Assembly: GCA_902583715.1 (NCBI GenBank)
Contig: CACHXC010000010.1
Location: 1 to 47,686, forward strand
Origin: an uncultured SAR116 cluster alpha proteobacterium
GTDB lineage: Bacteria > Pseudomonadota > Alphaproteobacteria > Puniceispirillales > Puniceispirillaceae
Reading direction: 5' to 3'
Length of the DNA: 47,686 nucleotides
Positions 1 to 8,795 of this stretch are shown here, one piece after another (position 1 is the stretch's first letter; the number at the start of each line of letters is the position of its first letter). Below the pieces are notes generated by a model that made no database searches, was not told the origin of the DNA, and was given only the letters and a program-made list of their open reading frames with translations. A program made the translations under genes and the position numbers.

Positions 1-2
1 AC

Positions 3-1280
3 GACCTATCGGAACAATTAGCGTTTGATGTATTTGACCAGATCGCCGCTTTTGCTGGATATGGATTTAACAAGTCGCATGCGGCGGCCTATGCGTTGGT
101 GTCATATCAAACAGCCTATTTAAAAGCTAATTACCCGGTTGAATTTATGGCGGCATCGATGGCGTTGGATGCGGGTAATACAGATAAATTGGCGGTGTTT
201 CGGCAAGAATGCCAGCAAAAATCAATCCCTATTTTGCCGCCTGATATTAATAAATCTGTTGCCAGTTTTGCTGTTGAAACTGTATCCGAAGCGCCAGATA
301 CACCGGCGGCTGTACGCTATGCGCTTGGTGCTATTAAAAATGTTGGCAGTGATGCCATGACACGGCTCGTTGATATCCGGCAGGACGCTGGGCCTTTCTC
401 TTCGCTTGAGGATTTGTTGAGGAGGTTGCCACGTGAAGTGATTAACCGCCGGCACATGGAAGGGCTTGTGCGCGCTGGCGCATTTGACTCACTTCATCCG
501 AACCGGCGTGAACTGGTTGAAAATATGGATTTGCTATTGTCGCATGCAGATGCCATGCGGCGTGAGGCTGAGTCGAACCAAGATAATCTTTTTGGTGGTA
601 TGGGCGGAACCGATATCGATGCCATCCGGTTGCGAACAGAAAATGACTGGGCCGCCATGGATCGACTGAAAGAGGAATTTGATGCGCTTGGGCTGTATTT
701 GTCGGCGCATCCGCTGGACAGTTATGCCGGCCAGTTATCAAGATTGCGTATTGTCACCCATGCAGCATTGAGTGACATGTTGGAAACTGGCCGGGCACCA
801 CAACGGATTAATTTGGCCGGGTCAGTCACCAGCAAACAGGTACGTGTATCACAGCGTGGTAACCGATTTGCCTTTGTACAACTGACGGATCAGACGGGCG
901 TTTTTGAGGTTACGATGTTTTCTGATGTGTTGGCCGAGGCCATGCCGCTTCTCGAGTCTGAAAAACCGCTGTTAATTTCGGCCAACCTTAAAGTCGAGGA
1001 TAACGGCCCGCGGCTATTGGTGGCACGGGTGCAATATCTTGATGATGCCGTTGCCGCCTGGCATGGCGGGGTGGTATTATGGCTCCAAGATGAAATGCCA
1101 CTCATCGCAATCAAAGATGCTTTGCGCGAGGATGGGCCGGGCAAGGCAGAAGTGAAATTACAGGCCTTGATCAATGGTAATGAGGTGAGAATTGGCGTGC
1201 CGGGCAAATTCCGTCTCAGTGGTGAATTGCGGCGGCAATTGTGGCGTATGCCCGGGATTTTAAGCGTGCAGGAATTATAG
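3..1280 (+). CDS. dnaE: DNA polymerase III alpha subunit, C-terminal part
   Basis: Catalytic subunit of the replicative polymerase, cut by the window edge, so only the last 425 residues are visible. The reading frame is open from the first bases. The N-terminal visible stretch AGYGFNKSHAAAYALVSYQT is the family's highly conserved segment following the polymerase active-site region. A helix-hairpin-helix part follows, then an OB-fold (about residues 260-340 of the visible part, around INLAGSVTSKQVRVSQRGNR) and the C-terminal tau-binding region. It lies directly before rpsB, an order common in alphaproteobacteria. No terminator is visible after the stop. Confidence 0.97.
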   Translation, partial: DLSEQLAFDVFDQIAAFAGYGFNKSHAAAYALVSYQTAYLKANYPVEFMAASMALDAGNTDKLAVFRQECQQKSIPILPPDINKSVASFAVETVSEAPDTPAAVRYALGAIKNVGSDAMTRLVDIRQDAGPFSSLEDLLRRLPREVINRRHMEGLVRAGAFDSLHPNRRELVENMDLLLSHADAMRREAESNQDNLFGGMGGTDIDAIRLRTENDWAAMDRLKEEFDALGLYLSAHPLDSYAGQLSRLRIVTHAALSDMLETGRAPQRINLAGSVTSKQVRVSQRGNRFAFVQLTDQTGVFEVTMFSDVLAEAMPLLESEKPLLISANLKVEDNGPRLLVARVQYLDDAVAAWHGGVVLWLQDEMPLIAIKDALREDGPGKAEVKLQALINGNEVRIGVPGKFRLSGELRRQLWRMPGILSVQEL

Positions 1281-1324
1281 GTAAGTACTCTTGGGAATGG
1301 GTGATGTTTTTTGGCGTTATCGGG

Positions 1325-1353
1325 TTGCAATTCAAGCCTGAACGAGCTAAACA
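1325..1353 (+). promoter_or_regulatory. Candidate sigma-70 promoter for rpsB
   Basis: TTGCAA and TAAACA are separated by 17 bases, in the 196-base gap between dnaE and rpsB. The start would give an rpsB leader of roughly 115 nt. The match is by eye and the -10 is imperfect. Confidence 0.4.
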
Positions 1354-1476
1354 ACACGCGATTTCACACATGGGGTCGGTTATCACTCAGTCAATCCTGT
1401 CGTGACGGCCATCCGGTGAAGGCAGTGGTCTTTCATTTCCCCATGGAGGTTTAACCGGAGAACAGGAGTAATAAAA

Positions 1477-2319
1477 ATGGCTCTCCCTACATTTACCATG
1501 CGCCAAATGCTTGAAGCTGGCGTGCATTTCGGGCACAGCACACGTCGGTGGAACCCAAAAATGGAACAGTTCATTTTTGGTGCGCGCAACAAAACTCATA
1601 TTCTTGATCTACAACAAACCATGCCGATGTTTCAGCATGCGTTGCAGGCGCTGAGCGATGTGACATCACGCGGTGGCCGGGTTCTGTTTGTCGGCACGAA
1701 ACGCGCAGCATCTGGAAAAATTGCCGAAACCGCGCGTAATTGTGGCCAATATTATGTGAACCATCGCTGGCTTGGCGGCATGTTGACAAACTGGTCGACA
1801 GTCTCGCAATCAATTCGTCGGTTGCGCGATCTGGAGTCGCGGTTTGAAACTGGCGAAATCAACCAGCTGACCAAAAAAGAAACTCTGCAGCTTACCCGCG
1901 AACAAGAAAAGCTGGAACGCACACTTGGCGGTATCAAGGAGATGGGCGGCATTCCTGATATGCTGTTTATTCTGGACACAAATAAAGAAGCTATTGCGGT
2001 GCAGGAAGCCAATCGTTTGGGCATTCCTGTGGTCGCTGTTGTTGATAGTAACGCCAATCCAGACGGTGTTGATTATATTGTCCCCGGCAATGATGATGCG
2101 ATGCGGGCAATTACTTTTTACTGTGAATTGGTGCAAGCGGCTGTGCTTGATGGGTTGCAAACCGAATTAATGAAAAGCGGTGGTGATGCTGGTGCAGCGA
2201 TTGAAGCCCCGTTGGAACCTGCGTTGACTGAAATGGCGGCCGAAGAGGCGCCAGCTGAGGTGCCGACAGTTGATGCGGTGGCAGATGATGCGGTGGCTGA
2301 GGGCGCTACCCAAGCTTAA
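1477..2319 (+). CDS. rpsB: 30S ribosomal protein S2
   Basis: Small-subunit protein S2, 280 residues. The start [20 protein letters not shown] and the segment [13 protein letters not shown] are family signatures. ATG follows an AACAGGAG ribosome binding site. The C-terminal 45 residues form an Ala/Glu/Val-rich acidic tail beyond the usual bacterial core (about 240 residues), a common alphaproteobacterial extension. It sits upstream of tsf, the classical rpsB-tsf pair, with a hairpin and T-run between them. Confidence 0.98.
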   Translation: MALPTFTMRQMLEAGVHFGHSTRRWNPKMEQFIFGARNKTHILDLQQTMPMFQHALQALSDVTSRGGRVLFVGTKRAASGKIAETARNCGQYYVNHRWLGGMLTNWSTVSQSIRRLRDLESRFETGEINQLTKKETLQLTREQEKLERTLGGIKEMGGIPDMLFILDTNKEAIAVQEANRLGIPVVAVVDSNANPDGVDYIVPGNDDAMRAITFYCELVQAAVLDGLQTELMKSGGDAGAAIEAPLEPALTEMAAEEAPAEVPTVDAVADDAVAEGATQA

Positions 2320-2327
2320 AATTTACG

Positions 2328-2367
2328 CGCCTGTTTTGCGATACGGTTTGAACACAGGCGTCTTTTT
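2328..2367 (+). terminator. Intercistronic hairpin with T-run between rpsB and tsf
   Basis: CGCCTGT (2328-2334) pairs with ACAGGCG (2354-2360) and is followed by TCTTTTT. It lies between two genes that are normally cotranscribed, so it probably acts as a partial terminator that makes S2 mRNA exceed EF-Ts mRNA. The loop is long (19 nt), so efficiency is likely moderate. Confidence 0.5.
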
Positions 2368-2423
2368 CGTTGTCAGGTGTATACCGCCGACAGTTTGAAC
2401 TTGAAACACAAGGATTGGTTGAG

Positions 2424-3341
2424 ATGAGTGTGACTGCTGCTCTAGTAAAAGAGCTTCGTGAAAAATCTGGCGCTGGCATGATGGATTGCAAAAAAGCGCT
2501 TGGTGAGACTGGCGGTGATATGGATGCCGCTATTGACTGGTTACGCACAAAGGGGCTTGCAACTGCCGCAAAGAAATCTGGTCGGGTAGCGGCTGAAGGT
2601 CTGGTGGCGATTGCTGTTGATGGGCCAAAAGGCGCTGTTGTCGAACTGAACGCCGAAACAGATTTTGTTGCGCGTAATACCGAATTTCAGGAATTCGCTT
2701 CTGCACTGGCTGGCCTCGCGCTGGGTGCGGCAGACCTTGATGCCCTGATGGCGACTGAGTTTCCGGGTACAGGCCGGATGGTATCGGAAGAGTTGACGCA
2801 GAAAATCGCTACCATTGGCGAAAATATGTCATTACGCCGGATGCACAAAATCGAAGTTTCATCTGGTGTTGTGGTGCCATATATGCATAACGCGACAGCT
2901 GATGGTCTGGGGCGCATTGGGGTATTGGTTGGTTTGCAATCTGCCGCAGATGCCGCGGTTTTGACCGGGCTTGGCAAACAGTTGGCGATGCATATCGCCG
3001 CGACCTCACCAGCCAGTTTGTCGGTCGATGAACTTGATGCTGACCTCGTTGAGCGTGAGCGTGAAGTGCTGATAGAACAAGCAAAGGCATCTGGTAAACC
3101 TCAGGAAATTGCTCAAAAAATGGTCGATGGCCGGATGAAGAAATATTACCAGGAAGTTGTGCTTCTTGAGCAAATATCCGTCATTGATGGTGAGACCCGC
3201 ATTGCCGATGTAGTTGCGAAAGCCGGTAAAGATGCTGGTTCAGATATTGCCTTGACTGAATTTGTCCGGTTTAATCTTGGCGAAGGCATTGAGCGTGAAG
3301 AATCAGACTTTGCCGCTGAAGTGGCGGCGCAACTGTTTTAA
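2424..3341 (+). CDS. tsf: Elongation factor Ts
   Basis: Guanine nucleotide exchange factor for EF-Tu, 305 residues. The ATG at 2424 (MSVTAALVKELREKSGAGMM) was preferred over an in-frame start 54 bases upstream because AAGGA lies about 9 bases before it and the family begins here. The N-terminal UBA-like domain holds the signature LREKSGAGMMDCKKAL, and the core carries the conserved ELNAETDFVARN segment. The length matches alphaproteobacterial EF-Ts. It forms an operon with rpsB, with pyrH following after 41 bases. Confidence 0.98.
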   Translation: MSVTAALVKELREKSGAGMMDCKKALGETGGDMDAAIDWLRTKGLATAAKKSGRVAAEGLVAIAVDGPKGAVVELNAETDFVARNTEFQEFASALAGLALGAADLDALMATEFPGTGRMVSEELTQKIATIGENMSLRRMHKIEVSSGVVVPYMHNATADGLGRIGVLVGLQSAADAAVLTGLGKQLAMHIAATSPASLSVDELDADLVEREREVLIEQAKASGKPQEIAQKMVDGRMKKYYQEVVLLEQISVIDGETRIADVVAKAGKDAGSDIALTEFVRFNLGEGIEREESDFAAEVAAQLF

Positions 3342-3382
3342 AAAACGAGGTAAACCAGACATAGTTATGGAGCGCAAGTGAC

Positions 3383-4117
3383 GTGAGCGACCCGACCACA
3401 CCCCAGTCTCAGCACCGCTATAAACGTGTTATGTTGAAAATTTCCGGTGAATCCCTTATGGGAAAACTACCCTATGGAATCGATCCGGAAATGGTGGGAA
3501 CGGTCGCTCAGCAAGTGAAGGATGTTGTCGCTACGGGCATTGAGGTCTGTCTAGTAATTGGCGGTGGCAACATTTTTCGCGGGGTGTCCGGGAAGGCAGC
3601 TGGTATGGAACGGGCCACAGGCGATTATATGGGCATGCTGGCGACTGTAATGAATGCATTGGCGATGCAAAATGCGCTTGAACAGTTAGATGTGCCAGTG
3701 CGGATACAATCAGCATTGACCATTAGCGCGGTCTGCGAACCTTATATCCGGCGCCGTGCAACGCGGCATCTTGAAAAAGGCCGTGTTGTTATTTTTGCCG
3801 CTGGCACTGGCAACCCATTTTTTACAACCGATACCGCCGCCGCGTTGCGTGCGTCAGAGATGAATTGCCAAGCACTTCTTAAAGGCACGCGGGTTGATGG
3901 TGTGTATTCAGCTGACCCGGAAAAAGATGAAACCGCAACGCGGTATGATAAATTATCGTACATGCAGGTGTTAACCGAAGATCTGCGTGTTATGGATGCG
4001 GCGGCTGTATCATTAGCACGTGAAAATGCTATTCCAATTTTGGTATTTTCGATTGAAACGCCTGGTGAGTTCCAGCGCGTTGTGAAACATCAAGGGCGCT
4101 TCACCGTCGTGTGCTAG
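3383..4117 (+). CDS. pyrH: Uridylate kinase (UMP kinase)
   Basis: Phosphorylates UMP to UDP; hexameric amino-acid-kinase-fold enzyme of pyrimidine nucleotide synthesis. 244 residues from a GTG start. The start [15 protein letters not shown], the nucleotide loop [10 protein letters not shown] and the motif [19 protein letters not shown] are diagnostic. The C-terminus ends in GRFTVVC in place of the commoner GRFTTIV-like ending. It sits between tsf and frr as in most bacteria. Confidence 0.98.
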   Translation: MSDPTTPQSQHRYKRVMLKISGESLMGKLPYGIDPEMVGTVAQQVKDVVATGIEVCLVIGGGNIFRGVSGKAAGMERATGDYMGMLATVMNALAMQNALEQLDVPVRIQSALTISAVCEPYIRRRATRHLEKGRVVIFAAGTGNPFFTTDTAAALRASEMNCQALLKGTRVDGVYSADPEKDETATRYDKLSYMQVLTEDLRVMDAAAVSLARENAIPILVFSIETPGEFQRVVKHQGRFTVVC

Positions 4118-4161
4118 CGGGATCAGGCTGTAACATGCCAACGAGACGATAGGGGACGGAC

Positions 4162-4719
4162 ATGTCGGAAATGGACATCGATGATATCAAGCGGCGCATG
4201 GAAGCCAGCCTGACAAGCTTGCAAGGTGAATTCATGGGGTTACGCGCGGGGCGCGCGAACCCGGCGATGCTAGAGCCGATTATGGTTGATGCCTATGGAT
4301 CTAAAATGCCGCTTAATCAGGTGGGCAATGTGTCGGCGCCTGAATCGCGGTTGTTGACCGTGTCAGTATGGGATGCGTCAATGGCCCCAGCTGTGGAAAA
4401 AGCCATTCGCGAGTCTGATTTGGGGCTGAACCCGATGGCGGAAGGCGGGTTGATCCGTGTGCCTATTCCTGATTTGTCAGAAGAACGGCGTAAAGACATG
4501 GTAAAAGTGGCTGGCCGTTACGCCGAAGCCTGCAAGGTGGCAGTGCGTAATATCCGCCGCGATGGAATTGAAACCGCGCGTAAAGCCGAAAAAGACGGGT
4601 TAATTTCAGAAGATGAACGGCATCAACAAGAAGCCGAGGTCCAAAAAGTAACTGACATATACGTCAAAAAAGTGGATGATGCTTTAGCGCATAAAGAAAA
4701 AGAAATCACCCAAGTCTAG
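4162..4719 (+). CDS. frr: Ribosome recycling factor
   Basis: Splits post-termination ribosomes together with EF-G. 185 residues, the standard length. Conserved features include LRAGRANPAMLEPI near the N-terminus and the three-helix-bundle segment NIRRDGIETARKAEKDG. An AGGGGACGG sequence precedes the ATG. The gene lies between pyrH and uppS in the translation/cell-envelope run. Confidence 0.98.
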   Translation: MSEMDIDDIKRRMEASLTSLQGEFMGLRAGRANPAMLEPIMVDAYGSKMPLNQVGNVSAPESRLLTVSVWDASMAPAVEKAIRESDLGLNPMAEGGLIRVPIPDLSEERRKDMVKVAGRYAEACKVAVRNIRRDGIETARKAEKDGLISEDERHQQEAEVQKVTDIYVKKVDDALAHKEKEITQV

Positions 4720-4750
4720 GGCGTCATCTTCGGCGTGACGGAGCCTGCCC

Positions 4751-5494
4751 ATGTCAACGAGTCCAAATCATATCGCGATTATCATGGATGGTAATCGTAG
4801 ATGGGCAAAAAAACGGCGCCTTGAGGCCTTGCTTGGTCATGATAAAGGCGCGGAAACGCTAAAGGAAATCACAAAAAGCTGTGCGGATGAGCAGACTAAT
4901 TGGCTGACCGTATTTGCCTTTTCATCTGAAAATTGGACCAGACCCGAACATGAAGTGGCAGGTCTGATGCGGTTGATCGCCAGGTTCATAGATACGCAAG
5001 CTCAAGATTTATTAGATGCCAATATCCGCTTGCGCATTATTGGCCGGCGTGATCGGTTTGCCCACGATTTGTGTGCATCAATCCTGAATTTGGAACAACG
5101 TTCGTCTAAAAATACTGGGTTAAATCTGACGGTCGCGCTTGATTATGGCGGGCGTCAGGATATCGCCAGTGCCGCCCTTGCCATCGCCAAAGAGGTCGAG
5201 GCCGGCATGTTGGCCGCGGATGATGTGAATGACGATCTGTTAAAATCGCGGATGTCTACCAAAATTCTCCCGCCAGTTGATTTGCTCATTCGCACCGGCG
5301 GGGAAAAACGGCTATCAAACTTCCTTCTTTGGGATTTATCATATGCCGAGCTGTTTTTTAGCGACAAATTATGGCCGGACTTTGCCCGCAGTGATTTGGC
5401 TGACGCGATAACATATTTTCATGGACGCCAGCGCCGCTTTGGCGGCGGTCATTATAACAATGAACAACCGCTCCGTGTTGTTGTAAGCGAATGA
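4751..5494 (+). CDS. uppS: Undecaprenyl diphosphate synthase (isoprenyl transferase)
   Basis: Cis-prenyltransferase that extends farnesyl diphosphate with isopentenyl units to make the C55 lipid carrier for peptidoglycan and LPS. 247 residues. HIAIIMDGNRRWAKKR holds the catalytic Asp and the phosphate-binding Arg residues. FAFSSENWTRP and RTGGEKRLSNFLLW are the other conserved blocks; RTGGE stands where RTSGE or RTGGE is usual. cdsA starts 4 bases after the stop. Confidence 0.97.
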   Translation: MSTSPNHIAIIMDGNRRWAKKRRLEALLGHDKGAETLKEITKSCADEQTNWLTVFAFSSENWTRPEHEVAGLMRLIARFIDTQAQDLLDANIRLRIIGRRDRFAHDLCASILNLEQRSSKNTGLNLTVALDYGGRQDIASAALAIAKEVEAGMLAADDVNDDLLKSRMSTKILPPVDLLIRTGGEKRLSNFLLWDLSYAELFFSDKLWPDFARSDLADAITYFHGRQRRFGGGHYNNEQPLRVVVSE

Positions 5495-5498
5495 CCAT

Positions 5499-6281
5499 AT
5501 GATTGGTCTGAATTTATCTGGCACAGCGCGGCGTTTTATTGGGGTGTTGGTTTTGATCCCAATTATTTTGGCTGTCTGGTTTGATGGTAAAATTGCCAGC
5601 ATTGTTGTTGCGATTTTAGCCACTGGCATGGCTTTTGAATTCAGTAAAATGCTAAAAACGCAGACTATTTTGGCAATCTTGTCTGCACTGTTGATCGCCA
5701 TGCAGTCGGTGCCGCTTTGGGTGTTTGATGGTGGGGTGCTTTGGCACAGTGGTTTAGCTATGTTGTCTTTTGGCATCACTTTGATTTGTTCTGGGCCGTT
5801 AGCTGGTCTATTTGCGCTTGCCTTGTCAGTGTGTCTGTATTTTGCCGCCTTGTTGCTGCATCAGCCAGATGGCCATTGGTTGCTTTTATTGCTGGCCGCA
5901 GTGGTCGCTGCTTGTGACAGTACCGCCTATTTTGTTGGTCGGTCTGTTGGGGGCATCAAACTGGCGCCAAAGATCAGCCCAAATAAAACAGTTTCGGGAA
6001 GTGTTGGCGGTATTGTTGCGGCGATTGCCGTTATGGTTGGTCTTACCAACGTTGCCGCGTTGCCATTTGTTGGCGGGTTGGACGTCGTTACCGCCTTTTA
6101 TTTGGGGTGCGGCGTGGCGGTTTTATCGCAAATTGGTGATTTGCATGAGTCAGCTTTGAAGCGCCGCCTCAGTGTCAAGGATAGCGGTGCAATATTGCCC
6201 GGCCATGGCGGTTTACTTGACCGGTTTGACGGTTATCTTTTTACTGTTCCCGGGTTTTATTTATTCTTTTTCGCAATTTAG
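5499..6281 (+). CDS. cdsA: Phosphatidate cytidylyltransferase (CDP-diglyceride synthase)
   Basis: Integral membrane enzyme making CDP-diacylglycerol from phosphatidate and CTP. 260 residues with many hydrophobic segments through most of its length. The C-terminal signature is present: SALKRRLSVKDSGAILPGHG followed by GLLDRFD, including the metal-binding Asp residues. The gene is packed between uppS and dxr, 4 and 11 bases apart, so the three are probably one transcript. Confidence 0.96.
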   Translation: MIGLNLSGTARRFIGVLVLIPIILAVWFDGKIASIVVAILATGMAFEFSKMLKTQTILAILSALLIAMQSVPLWVFDGGVLWHSGLAMLSFGITLICSGPLAGLFALALSVCLYFAALLLHQPDGHWLLLLLAAVVAACDSTAYFVGRSVGGIKLAPKISPNKTVSGSVGGIVAAIAVMVGLTNVAALPFVGGLDVVTAFYLGCGVAVLSQIGDLHESALKRRLSVKDSGAILPGHGGLLDRFDGYLFTVPGFYLFFFAI

Positions 6282-6292
6282 GGCGCCGGTTG

Positions 6293-7504
6293 ATGGGCAC
6301 TGCAAAAACCATAACGGTGATGGGGGCAACTGGATCTATTGGGCAAAGCACCTTGGCATTGGTCCGGCAATTTCCCGACGCTTATTCTGTCCATGCGCTG
6401 GTTGCAGGAACTGATGCCGAAGGGCTGGCCGCATTAGTTAAAGAATTTAGACCAAAAATTGTCGGGCTTGGCGACGCGGCGAAATTAGATCAGTTAAATG
6501 AAGCACTCGGCGGCACAGAGGTTGAAATTGTTGGCGGTGAGCCGGCTTGTTCAAAAATTGCCGCTATGGCTGTTGATATTGTCGTGGCTGGCATTGTTGG
6601 CATTGCTGGTTTGCCCTCGGTGCTGGCGGCAGTGAAAGCTGGGCAAACCATTGCTCTTGCCAACAAAGAGGCACTGGTGTCGGCTGGTGGGCTGGTAATG
6701 GCTGAGGCTGAGAGATACGGTGCGCATATTCTGCCTGTCGATAGCGAGCATAATGCGATTTTTCAATGTTGGCAGGGGTGGAGAGGTCATGCAGGTAGTG
6801 AGGTGGCGCAAGTTGACACATCGGTGCTCAGCCATATTTGCCTTACTGCGTCAGGCGGCCCATTCCTGGAAACGCCGCTTCATCACCTGCCCAAAATGAC
6901 CCCAATACAGGCTGTTCGGCATCCGAATTGGACAATGGGGCAAAAAATCTCGGTTGATAGTGCAACGATGATGAATAAAGGGCTGGAGGTGATCGAAGCC
7001 TATTGGCTGTTTGATCTTCAGCCAGATCAAATTGAAGTTCTGATTCATCCACAACAAGCGCTGCATGGTATGGTGTATTTTCGCGATGGGTCAGTGGTGG
7101 CACAGCTTGCTGGCCTTGATATGCGCACGCCAATTTCCTACGCATTGGCATGGCCAGAGCGTTTGCATTGGGCGGCTGAGCGTTTTGATCTAACGGCTAT
7201 GGAGCAACTAACGTTTACTTCTGTTGACGCACGCCGCTTTCCTTGTTTTGCGCTGGCTCGTCAAGCCTTGTGCGAAGGTGGCGCGGCCCCAGCTGTTTTG
7301 AACGCGGCAAATGAGGTGGCCGTCGCGGCTTTTTTGCAAGAAAAAATAGGGTTCACGCAGATACAGGCTATTGTTGAAACGGTTTTAGCTCAGGCAAAAA
7401 ACCCAGCGATTGATCAATTAGATTTGGTAATGGCCGTTGATGCCGATGCGCGGCAATTGGCAGTAGAGGCTGTGACAAAAAACCGGCGTTACATGTCAGT
7501 TTAA
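6293..7504 (+). CDS. dxr: 1-deoxy-D-xylulose 5-phosphate reductoisomerase
   Basis: Second step of the MEP isoprenoid pathway; converts DXP to MEP with NADPH. 403 residues from the ATG at 6293; a TTG lies one codon earlier. The NADPH-binding GATGSIGQSTLALV is at the N-terminus, then NKEALVSAGG, the metal-binding DSEHNAIFQC, the active-site loop HPNWTMGQKISVDSATMMNK, and a C-terminal helical domain. It sits with uppS and cdsA, so isoprenoid supply and its use are encoded together. Confidence 0.98.
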   Translation: MGTAKTITVMGATGSIGQSTLALVRQFPDAYSVHALVAGTDAEGLAALVKEFRPKIVGLGDAAKLDQLNEALGGTEVEIVGGEPACSKIAAMAVDIVVAGIVGIAGLPSVLAAVKAGQTIALANKEALVSAGGLVMAEAERYGAHILPVDSEHNAIFQCWQGWRGHAGSEVAQVDTSVLSHICLTASGGPFLETPLHHLPKMTPIQAVRHPNWTMGQKISVDSATMMNKGLEVIEAYWLFDLQPDQIEVLIHPQQALHGMVYFRDGSVVAQLAGLDMRTPISYALAWPERLHWAAERFDLTAMEQLTFTSVDARRFPCFALARQALCEGGAAPAVLNAANEVAVAAFLQEKIGFTQIQAIVETVLAQAKNPAIDQLDLVMAVDADARQLAVEAVTKNRRYMSV

Positions 7505-7568
7505 CCGCGCTAACTTAGATTGTGTTGCAATTTGCGGCCCGTAGAAATGAGTTTAGAGGATCAATGCT

Positions 7569-8654
7569 ATGCCAGATTTAGGCGCCGCTGATTTAATTTT
7601 AGGATTTTTGCTGTTGATCACGCCCGTCGTGTTCATCCATGAATTAGGCCATTACTGGGTGGCGCGTAAGGCAGGCGTAATTGTTGAAGTGTTCTCGGTT
7701 GGGTTTGGGCCAGAAATTTACGGATGGACAGCAAAGACCGGCACCCGATGGCGAATTGCGGCGATTCCTCTTGGTGGCTATGTCAAAATGCGCGGTGATG
7801 ATAATGCGGCAAGTACGCCGGCATCATCCGCCCGCCAGCAGTCTGCTAGCTTTGCGGGCGCTGGACTCTACTGGCGTATGGCGATTGTGGCGGCTGGACC
7901 GGCGGCTAATTTTATTCTAGGGATTGCATTATTTGCCGCGGTTTACATGTCTGTCGGTAAGCAAGTTATACCAGCTGTTATCGGCGACATTGTGCCAGAT
8001 ATGCCAGCGGCTGAAGCAGGGTTACAGCCCGGCGACAAAATTCTTGAAATTGACGGAGTTGATATCCGGAATTTTGATGATATGCGCGGACTTGTTGTTG
8101 AAAGTCCCGGTAAAACTTTGCAATTTGTTTTGCTGCGAAATGGCCAGCAACTCAGCCTTGATGTAACGCCGCAATCACAATTTGACGAACAGTTACAAAT
8201 TAATATTGGAATTTTGGGGGTTAAATCTGTTCCGGTTGGCGAATTTAGTCGCCTTGGCCCGGGTTCTGCGCTTGTTGCGGCAACGTCAGATGCGTTTCAT
8301 ATGTCCATTATGATTGTGCGTGGACTGGGGCGTGCCATCACCGGAGATATGCAACAAGGTGAGGTTGGTGGTCCGGTTCGTATTGCGGAAATTTCTGGAA
8401 CTGTCCTGAATCAGGGTATCGTGCCGTTTATTTTGCTAACGGCCGTTATTTCAATCAATTTGGGGTTGATCAACCTTCTGCCAGTGCCAGCGCTTGATGG
8501 TGGGCATTTAACGTTTTTCCTTTGGGAAGCACTCTTCGGCAAACCGTTGCCAATCGGGGTGCAAGCCGGTTTGATGCGGGGAGGCATCGCTATTTTGATG
8601 GGGTTGACGTTATTTTTGGTTGTTGCAGATTTGATGCGGTTAATTGCCCCCTGA
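7569..8654 (+). CDS. rseP: RIP metalloprotease RseP (site-2 protease)
   Basis: Inner-membrane M50 zinc protease that cuts anti-sigma factors or signal peptides within the membrane. 361 residues. HELGH at residues 24-28 supplies two zinc ligands and the catalytic Glu. A single PDZ domain follows in the middle (around GLQPGDKILEIDGVDIRNFD), and NLLPVPALDGGH near the C-terminus supplies the third ligand. The E. coli protein has two PDZ domains; one is usual for alphaproteobacteria. It lies upstream of bamA, as commonly seen. Confidence 0.96.
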   Translation: MPDLGAADLILGFLLLITPVVFIHELGHYWVARKAGVIVEVFSVGFGPEIYGWTAKTGTRWRIAAIPLGGYVKMRGDDNAASTPASSARQQSASFAGAGLYWRMAIVAAGPAANFILGIALFAAVYMSVGKQVIPAVIGDIVPDMPAAEAGLQPGDKILEIDGVDIRNFDDMRGLVVESPGKTLQFVLLRNGQQLSLDVTPQSQFDEQLQINIGILGVKSVPVGEFSRLGPGSALVAATSDAFHMSIMIVRGLGRAITGDMQQGEVGGPVRIAEISGTVLNQGIVPFILLTAVISINLGLINLLPVPALDGGHLTFFLWEALFGKPLPIGVQAGLMRGGIAILMGLTLFLVVADLMRLIAP

Positions 8655-8795
8655 TTGCTCGCCTTGGTAAATCATTATGGAAAAACAATGCGAAAAGCGA
8701 TGACTTTTGGTAAGTTTGCCTTTCGCTATTGCTTTAGCCGGACTATAGTTTTGCTTCTAAAGTCTCGTCCCGGCCATAATATATTAGGACATTTG

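Noticed and set aside
8655-8795. 47-residue N-terminal extension of BamA
   Set aside because: The ATG at 8796 gives a normal signal peptide with a ribosome site; the extension would bury it.
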